Shown here: piece by piece, positions 21,898 through 28,283 of the stretch
Position numbering within the stretch: position 1 is the first letter of the stretch
Layout: each line of letters starts with the position of its first letter
Source of the DNA: Apostichopus californicus
Lineage: Eukaryota > Echinodermata > Holothuroidea > Aspidochirotida > Stichopodidae
Direction of reading: 5' to 3'
DNA length: 28,283 bases
Assembly: GCA_020650975.1 (NCBI GenBank)
Contig: JAIPMN010019365.1
Span: 1-28,283 of the forward strand
The notes under the pieces: model-generated
The model's database searches: none
What the model was told of the DNA's origin: nothing
The model's input: the letters and a program-made list of their open reading frames with translations, nothing else
Program-made: the position numbers and the translations under genes

Positions 21898-22077
21898 GTA
21901 TGTCACCAACTTATTTGTTTACTTTAAAGTGGCCAAAAAATTCAGATTGGTTTGAAAGTCAGGTTCAGTATGATATTTTATATTCCTTTGAAATTTATAC
22001 AATAGAATTTCACACTATTACTTGTAATGGATATCTTGAAATTTCTTATGCACCACATTAATTTCTTGCTCTAATAG
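21898..22077 (+). other. Short intron (180 bp)
   Basis: From gtatgt to ttgctctaatag. It is the shortest intron in the window and separates two cysteine-rich exons. Confidence 0.8.
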
Positions 22078-22224
22078 CGTGTCCACGCAAAGTGCCTAAT
22101 GAAAAGTTTGGTTCAAATTGCTCATCACCTTGCACTTGTGCTTCCAATGCTGAGTGCTATCCTGTGACTGGAGTATGCTTTGGAAATGAGTGTGATGCTC
22201 CTATGCAACCAACATGTGATAAAA
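22078..22224 (+). CDS. Exon H: eight-cysteine laminin/Tie-type EGF-like module
   Basis: This 147-nt exon (49 codons) runs from acceptor ctctaatag to a near-consensus donor, gtaagt, phase 1 at both ends. The cysteines are at residues 2, 15, 19, 21, 27, 34, 39 and 47. The motif FGSNCSSPCTC, followed by C and then TGVC, is the signature seen in laminin-type EGF units and in the Tie/MEGF family (F/Y-G-x-N-C-x-x-x-C-x-C...T-G-x-C). One N-glycosylation sequon is present (NCS). The first split codon gives Ala. Position between EGF repeats and Ig domains matches the order in Tie-like receptors. This is the strongest hint of family, but it is not proof, because scavenger and MEGF proteins use the same module. 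Confidence 0.9.
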
Positions 22225-23158
22225 GTAAGTAGAATTTTACAAGCTAGTAGCAATAACATTTTTGTTTAATTTTCTTGGACATGTTATCATCAGGAAAATT
22301 TTTAAAGTGAATTGATTGCAACATAGTTTTCACATTTTATTTCCATGATTTCATTTTGAGTTCATGTTAATATGATGCATCTCACCGAAGCAATATAAAT
22401 ATCTGTGTTAATATGATCCATCTTATTTTGGCTTTGAATAATTGTTCTGAATCATTACAATCAGTGAGTGACATTAATTATGTATAGTATTGATAAATAT
22501 ATAAAATGTTAGATAATTATGCATGAAGTCTAATTTTACTGCATTTGAAAATATGTACATCCTATTTATACTACACTAAAACAAGGACAAAAGCATAGTC
22601 TATTATTGTTATTAATGAAGCAGAAACAATTCATTGTTGTTTACATACAGCATTTAGCAGTTCAACTAAATCCTTTTCCAATAATGAAGATATATTAGCA
22701 TAACTGAGAGTTGTTGAACCTGATAGACTATTTAACTTTCAAATTTGAACTCTGCTTCAATAGAAAGATGTAAACTTTTCATGCACACAAAATGAAACGA
22801 AGTTTGAAAAAATGTCGGAAGGGTTGGTTTCTTACTTGTGAATTTGTTATAGCCTTACTGCATATGCATAGAGTTCCCAGACTAAATTTTGTATTTGCGT
22901 TAGATAATTTTGTAAGTGAATGTAATGTGTTGTACTTTGTGTTAATGGTTGAGCAGTTTATGTATTTGAATCTTCATGATAAATGTAGTGTAATGTAATT
23001 TGATACTGTGTTTTAGTATTTTTAGAATGTTTCTTTGCAGTAAATCTAGTTACTTGACTGTTATATAAGGGCATAACATCTTTTTAATGTATGATTGATC
23101 TCTTAGAAAATAAAATCAATTTATGCATGACACAAGTTAATACTCATTCCACCTTCAG
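22225..23158 (+). other. Intron (0.9 kb)
   Basis: From gtaagt to ccaccttcag. AT-rich, with nothing recognised. The open frame at 22792-22998 shows no domain. Confidence 0.6.
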
Positions 23159-23446
23159 ATAATTTGAATGTCATGATACCCAAAGATAATATTGATGTTG
23201 ATGAGAAGACAGCATTTACTTTGCTTTGTAATGTCAACTTGGGTACTGCTGATGTAACTGTGACATGGACTGACCCTGCTGGTGCTGAAATACAGTCTGG
23301 AATTGTTAGCAGCGACCTAACTTCTAATCTAACAGTATCAAATGCAGGAAAAGAGGACAGTGGAACTTACACTTGTATTGCACAGCTAAATAAACCAACT
23401 GAAACTGTGACAAGCAGAAACGACAGTGTTAACATTAATGTCAGAG
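23159..23446 (+). CDS. Exon I: immunoglobulin domain 1
   Basis: This 288-nt exon (96 codons) runs from acceptor ccaccttcag to donor gtatgt, phase 1 at both ends, with the whole domain on one exon. Ig hallmarks: a cysteine in FTLLC (residue 24), Trp 37 in VTVTWTDP, and the D-x-G-x-Y-x-C motif at residues 67-73 (DSGTYTC). The spacing of about 49 residues between cysteines suits an I/C2-type set. Sequons NLT and NDS suggest N-glycosylation. The first codon, split with the previous exon, gives Asn. It would contribute to ligand binding or to spacing the ectodomain from the membrane. Confidence 0.95.
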
Positions 23447-24639
23447 GTATGTTAACAATGTGTATATAACTTACACATGATTTTACATCCTTGCAATGCT
23501 TGATGAATTATTACAAGCTATTCCCTTTCATTTTTATTTTTCATCAATGCCGCATGTTCTGAAGAAAACGCTGCTATTTTGCAAGCTAATATATCATGTA
23601 AACTTGAATTTGATCATGCTTACAGTATTTCATTTAGGGAGAATACAGAAGATTGAAAATAATTTACTGTTATTTACAAGAACTTTTGAAAGAGCAATAT
23701 TTTGAATACTCTTAGTGAGACCTTGCATCCTTAAGGGAATCAGTTTACCAATGAGACGGAAATAATGACTTAATCATGAAGAGTAATATCAGAGGCTTTA
23801 TAAATTTACATAATAGAAAAAAAGGGGGGGATTTGCAGGCAGCAACTTTTCAAAGCATTGTTTCAATAAAAATACGTCCACAACTGCTCAACACATCATA
23901 AAAATGTTGAAACCCCATAACATTCAGAAAATAACTGAATGTAATTGTAGAAGTTTTGCTAACAATTTAAGTGGTAATATATATGGTCAACAACACTAAC
24001 AAAATATGTCCCAAATATGTTTTGAGTGAGAGAAAGGTAAACATATTATTGGAAAAAAAGGGAAATATTATCGTCACTTTGTAACCAAGACTGGTTTTTC
24101 TTATGATGTAAATCAGTGTGTTGTGATCATTCACAATTGAGAAGCTTCATGTGACTGCATTAGTTATCTCAAAGAAACGTTAGAATTTATGCATGCTTGC
24201 CAGCTTAAAAACACTTATGTTCATGCATGAATCATTCTTAATATGCATTCCAGACTTGAGATTCTCCTTTCATTTGATATCAGATTGTAGCATTCATATC
24301 ATTCTTACAAGTACATAAGAGCTGTTCATCATCCTCAAGTTCCTCAACACAATGTAGCAGAGTAAATTCTCTTTCCATTTGTGAGATCAAACAGATTTCT
24401 AAATCTTTTGTGAATATAACTGATGTCATCCACATACACAATATAGTTTTTACTCACAATTTAGGTTAATAGGCTAATTCAATATATGATTGATCATCGG
24501 CTATCTATCTTAACTGGATATTTGTAGATTGTTGTTACTCCATTTACATTATCAGACAGGGCATTTCTAAGGCCAACACTTTCAGCTGACTAAATTACAT
24601 CTCCAAAATCCTTACACATGCATTCCCTTTGTGAGAAAT

Positions 24640-24651
24640 CCCCCCCCCCCC
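24640..24651. repeat. Poly-C run of 12
   Basis: An uninterrupted C run in an intron. Similar C runs occur at 16503-16516 and near 19019. It lies about 170 bp upstream of the Penelope-like remnant and may be unrelated to it. Confidence 0.7.
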
Positions 24652-24814
24652 ATTCAAATTCCTTATGTGCACACTCAAGCAGGGGTTTACTTCATTCAAA
24701 GACAATATGTGGGAGAACCATTCAAGCTACCCCCATAGCTAACTTTTTGTCCACCCCCTAACTTTAGCTTTGTACTCGCTTGCTCTAGACTTCCAAATCC
24801 AGTTTCCATCACCA

Positions 24815-25230
24815 TAGGCAATTTCCAATGTGGAAAACTTCATCATCAAATAAGACCCCACAGTACCCCTAGAAGTTCTATGGTTAAAATTTCCAATGTT
24901 GATTATGGTCTAAGATCCACTTCCATCTCTTGTGATTCATTGTGATTTACATCATTAACTGTGTTCTTTGTAAGGTGGGAAATTATGTAGGTGAAACAGG
25001 TCCTTGTTTCTGCTTGCATTTTAGTAATCACAAGAAATATATTCATAATAAATTTGCACAATTTCCCATTTCTGAGCAGTTTGATCGTCCTAGTTACACT
25101 TCCAAGGCCCTGAAGTGTGTTTTAATTACTTCTGATTTCAAATCCTGTACTGAACTTTACACTGAGCAATTTGATTTGAATTTTTTGTATTGTCTCACAT
25201 CACCTGTCTCAACAAAGACTTGGGACCCCT
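24815..25230 (+). mobile_element. Remnant of a Penelope-like retroelement (GIY-YIG endonuclease end)
   Basis: The open frame from 24942 to a stop near 25230 begins VIYIINCVLCK and continues NYVGETG, later FSNHKKYIHNK, then a tail with Glu and Phe residues. This is the GIY-YIG layout of Penelope-like elements (I-Y-x-I-x-C-x-x-C, Y-V-G-E-T, H). The Arg that usually follows Y-V-G-E-T at x-x-R-F-x-x-H is absent here, with HFSNH in its place. In another frame just upstream (about 24818-24940), the words FQCGKLH and TSISCDSL look like the preceding cysteine-containing linker, so at least one frameshift has occurred. No reverse transcriptase was recognised. It is a truncated, inactive insertion in the same orientation as the host gene. 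Catalytic status is inferred from visible motifs only. Confidence 0.7.
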
Positions 25231-25544
25231 AAACAACTATCACTTTCACAAACATATAAAATATTTTTGTTCTCTCCTTTGTTCCTTAATCCCCTTGCTA
25301 TTTAATCATGGTTTATTCAGTACTGATCCCATCAGTGCCAGTCTTGTATTTATCTAATGTCACACTTTATTTGTGTTTTAGTTTGTGGAAATTCTGATGA
25401 CCTTTAAAACGAAAATTAATCAGCATGCTTTATTTAAGTTTTCAAATCATTTGCATCATTCATTCATGTTGTTCAATCCTTCCTTTTTCTACTCACCATT
25501 TTTGCATTTTGTTTTTGGGATCATACTTTTCATTATCACTATAG

Positions 25545-25847
25545 TTCAAGGTGCAATAAGCCCCGGCTTTGAAAATTTGAGGAAGGCAAGGATTGGAGAT
25601 AATGTAACATTAACTTGTGAAGCTTTCGGAAATCCAATACCAACTGTTGAATGGCTTTATAAGAACGACACAAATATCAATGGCATTACTACGGTACCAA
25701 GTGAGATATCTGTCACACCTTGCTGTGTTGTTACAAGAAAACTTCATTTCCCCAAATTGACACTTGCAAACAATGGAACATATACATGTAAAGTGAGTGT
25801 TGATGGTAATGTGACTGACCGTGAGGAAGTGGACCTTTTTGTTGTCG
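25545..25847 (+). CDS. Exon J: immunoglobulin domain 2
   Basis: This 303-nt exon (101 codons) ends at a near-consensus donor, gtaagt, phase 1 at both ends. Ig hallmarks: cysteine 25 in NVTLTCEA, Trp 37 in PTVEWLYKN, and Y-x-C at residues 80-82 (NNGTYTC, with Asn in place of the usual Asp two before the Gly). The motif GNPIPTVEW is typical of I-set domains. An extra adjacent cysteine pair (residues 60-61) in the middle of the domain is unusual. Two acceptors are possible, both in phase 1: after cactatag (exon from 25545) or 6 bp later, after ttcaag (exon from 25551, which drops Val-Gln). I chose the first because its pyrimidine tract is better. Sequons NVT, NDT and NGT are present. Confidence 0.93.
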
Positions 25848-26639
25848 GTAAGTGGATTGTATCTGTACTATAGTGTACAATACACAGACCTCACTACAGT
25901 ATTAAATGAAATGAGTCTTGCACAATACTTGTAAATTATAAACCAAAGCTGATTTAAGGTAGCCGCCTTTCAAACATTTATGGAGCAATAAGTTTCTATT
26001 TATTTTTATATTAAATTGTCTTACAAACTCAAAATATATGAATCATTCCTTGTTAATTGCATCACTGTTATACATTTTATGACTCTCACTACAATGACTA
26101 TTTGACATTTGGTCTTTGAGTTGAACCATCAAAATGTACTTTTGTGAACCTTGATATCAGTAAAGTACTTCAGCTAGCTTCTATCTCTGGTAACATTTCT
26201 ACTACTAGTGTCTGCTGTATATAAATTATTAATAAAGAAATTTCAGCATTTCGTTTAAACCTTCCTGGATTTTCTTTCAAACATTCTTAGAATATACTTT
26301 GTCTGATATATATTCAAAAAAGCAATGACCTCCAATAAATTAAATCATTTAACTTTATCTCACAAATGTTCATCTCATGAATCTTATTGCAGTTATCCAT
26401 TATTTATTTTTTTTAAGCTTGATTTCATTGAGCCCATTAAAGTTTGAGCTTTGTGGAAGAAGAAAATCAGCATTGTGTTTGTATCCTGCTCATTTCATCA
26501 ACATGTAGTTTTCATATTCGATGTTACAGTAGTTTCTTGCAACAGCATTTGCTATCGTGGAAATATTGGTTTTGGTTTTGCTTCAATTTTACACCATCAT
26601 GGTCTCAGTCTCTATAATATTTATATGGTCCTCCATCAG
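25848..26639 (+). other. Intron (0.8 kb)
   Basis: From gtaagt to ctccatcag. AT-rich, with nothing recognised. Confidence 0.7.
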
Positions 26640-26915
26640 ATTTTCCAGAAATCAATGACTTGAGTCTACAAGAGAAATCATCTTCTTCTCTGAACTTCAC
26701 CTGGAAAGTCAAAGATTATGGCAATGATAATATCACCTGCAAGGCTAATTACTTTGAAATTGGAATCAACAAGGAGATGTCCCAAAGTTGTGAAGAGACC
26801 AGCTGTGAATTAAGTAATCTCTCACCTAATACAGGGTATAATTTTTCTGTGGTGTGTGATAACACAGCTGGTCCTAGTAATACCTTGAGCATGACTAGTA
26901 AGACCCTTGCAACAG
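26640..26915 (+). CDS. Exon K: fibronectin type III domain
   Basis: This 276-nt exon (92 codons) runs from acceptor ggtcctccatcag to donor gtgaga, phase 1 at both ends. FN3 hallmarks: a conserved Trp at residue 22 (LNFTWKV), a central Tyr/Phe strand (NYFEIGI, residues 37-43) and the Leu-x-Pro-x-Thr-x-Tyr motif at residues 61-67 (LSPNTGYNFSVVC). Four cysteines (34, 51, 56, 73) suggest one or two extra disulphides, which are uncommon in FN3. Sequons NFT, NIT and NFS are present. As in Tie- and tyrosine-phosphatase-type receptors, FN3 follows Ig, and more FN3 domains, a membrane segment and a cytoplasmic part would be expected downstream, outside this window. Confidence 0.92.
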
Positions 26916-28283
26916 GTGAGAAATATTCAATGTTGTAATGTTTTTTATTTCAACATTTATTAAGAAACATACAGTTATTATCCACATCTTCACTTTTACA
27001 AATATATAGGATTATAAAGAGATGGTTATTGTTTGTGGAGAATCCGCATTGCATTTGTTCATGGAATAGGATGTAAGAGCAGTGTTCGTTGTGTAAAGTT
27101 AGTTCAATAAGGTGACAGAACATGCTTTTTACTGTGGCTTTGAATATTCAGGTATAAAACTATAAATTGTATGTTCTTGACAGTTGCTTGAATATTCAAC
27201 AGGAAAGTTACTTGTACATGACTTGAATATAAAAAATATAACCAACTCATTGATTAATTAGTTGACTGTAGTACTAAAATACAGCTCTATTTGCAAGTGT
27301 GACAATTACCACTCCTGTGAAATTGTGAAAGTGCAATATGAATATGTTGTTACCTGTATGGGTTTGATATGAAGAACAAAAGCAAGTTTCTTTTGCATTG
27401 CTCTGCACTTTGAGCTTTTGATCATGGTATGTATTAGCACTTCAGGAATTGTCCTATAGTATAAATTCCTTGAGCATGCGCAGAAGATTTCATTGAAAGA
27501 CTAACTCAACTTAATAACAGTCAGTTTGTAAAAGTTCTCTCTAAGACTGTGATATATGTATGACAATCATGTTTGGTTGTTTTCACTGGAGGTTGTTGAG
27601 ATATACTGTAGATACTAATGTACCTACTGTGTACTTTGGAGTATTCAAGGGTACTGTAGCATGGAAGTAAAAGTCATGGGAAATCCTGATTTCTTGTTGA
27701 ATTTATTTTTGATTGAGTAAATTACTAGCACTTTTGCACAAAATGGTCATCAGATAAGTTTAATGAGCTAGAAAATGCTAAGATAGGTGGACAAGTATGT
27801 ATGAATTCTAATCAAATATTCATAAAATTATTTCTTCACAGGCATGATAAACAGTACATCCAATTAGTTGGTGGATTTAGTGTGTTAAAATATATATTTT
27901 CATTGGTTTGATTGCGCATGTATGGAGAGGGTATATTGTGTGGTGAGACTAGCACTCCCCATCTCAAAAATGTTCATTTTCAAAGACTGCATACTGCTAT
28001 ATATGGCACCATTTGTCTTACCTACTGTAGTTTGACTATAAATTTCAAGTGTTTTGTCTGTAAAGTTTCCAGTTAATAATAACATATTACTTATTCTATA
28101 TCAGTCTGAGCAATGAGAGTTAACAAAACTTTCTACTGCCACACAATATGAACTTAATTTACATGTAGAAATGCTGGGTGGTTGACTCAAGTGTTCTACC
28201 TGTGTCATTTTGCAGCACTAATTACAAAAAGACATGCTTCAGAAAGCTCAAGTTGAGCTTAACTTGAAACATCATACATATAT
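26916..28283 (+). other. Intron continuing beyond the window
   Basis: It starts with donor gtgaga and stays AT-rich to the window end. No confident exon is present. A good acceptor (gtcattttgcag) ends at 28215, but the frame after it reaches a TGA within 13 codons. Confidence 0.5.

Larger units (their letters stand above)
23447..25544 (+). other. Intron (2.1 kb) with a retroelement remnant
   Basis: From gtatgt to cactatag. It holds an A6/G8 run near 23820, a poly-C run (24640-24651) and, at about 24815-25230, a decayed GIY-YIG endonuclease fragment. The last 80 bp before the exon are pyrimidine-rich and happen to be open in the exon's frame. Confidence 0.6.
465..26915 (+). other. Internal part of one mosaic multi-domain receptor-like gene (at least 11 exons)
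   Basis: Exons at 465, 4429, 7105, 11716, 16770, 17761, 21802, 22078, 23159, 25545 and 26640 are each bounded by AG and GT, are open across their length and have lengths divisible by three. All are phase 1 at both ends, the class that permits exon shuffling. Joined, they give about 663 codons without a stop. Domain order is: unassigned beta-rich part, Calx-beta, EGF, EGF, partial EGF, eight-cysteine laminin/Tie-type module, Ig, Ig, FN3. All are extracellular module families. No start codon with signal peptide, transmembrane segment, kinase or phosphatase exon is inside the window, so both ends lie outside. The EGF/cysteine/Ig/FN3 order is reminiscent of Tie-like receptors, but a Calx-beta domain is not part of vertebrate Tie. 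The exact family is left open. Confidence 0.8.

Noticed and set aside
22792..22998. 68-codon open frame in the intron before Ig domain 1
   Set aside because: No domain, no suitable splice sites in phase, AT-rich composition like the surrounding intron.
28216..28256. Possible terminal or micro-exon after the acceptor gtcattttgcag
   Set aside because: In phase 1 it meets TGA after 13 codons. A 36-nt version ending before gttgag is possible, but the peptide has no recognisable feature and the donor is weak.

Overview
The window looks like intron-rich animal nuclear DNA. It is AT-rich and CpG-poor, with introns of 0.2 to 5 kb, microsatellites, minisatellites and retroelement debris. It holds the internal part of one plus-strand gene and neither end of that gene. 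The exon families (Calx-beta, EGF, a laminin/Tie-type cysteine module, Ig, fibronectin III) together with the repeat landscape suggest a marine invertebrate deuterostome. An echinoderm, perhaps a sea cucumber, is my guess. This is inference, because no species-diagnostic sequence was identified.

Layout. Eleven exons are supported: 465-557, 4429-4644, 7105-7221, 11716-11940, 16770-16883, 17761-17874, 21802-21897, 22078-22224, 23159-23446, 25545-25847 and 26640-26915. Every one begins and ends in phase 1, so they splice into one open frame of about 663 codons, and any exon can be skipped or duplicated without a frameshift. In protein order they encode about 103 residues of unassigned extracellular-looking sequence, a Calx-beta domain split over two exons, an EGF domain, a second EGF domain, a partial EGF, an eight-cysteine laminin/Tie-like module, two Ig domains and one fibronectin III domain. 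The product is most likely the ectodomain of a large cell-surface receptor or adhesion protein. The EGF - cysteine module - Ig - FN3 order resembles Tie-type receptor tyrosine kinases, but no transmembrane or kinase exon lies in the window, so no gene symbol is given.

The EGF region (17.1-18.4 kb) is the most dynamic part. An EGF exon and its flanking introns are tandemly duplicated. One copy is intact (17761-17874). One has lost its sixth cysteine and its normal donor (17176 onward). One has lost its AG acceptor and carries a 7-bp frameshifting duplication (18143-18263).

The introns hold a minisatellite family at four places. The largest array (about 9.0-9.96 kb) has alternating units of about 145 and 130 bp. 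There is also a decayed GIY-YIG endonuclease fragment typical of Penelope-like retroelements (about 24.8-25.23 kb), a 30-bp near-perfect palindrome, poly-C tracts and a small CpG cluster. No tRNA, rRNA, CRISPR or convincing minus-strand gene was seen.
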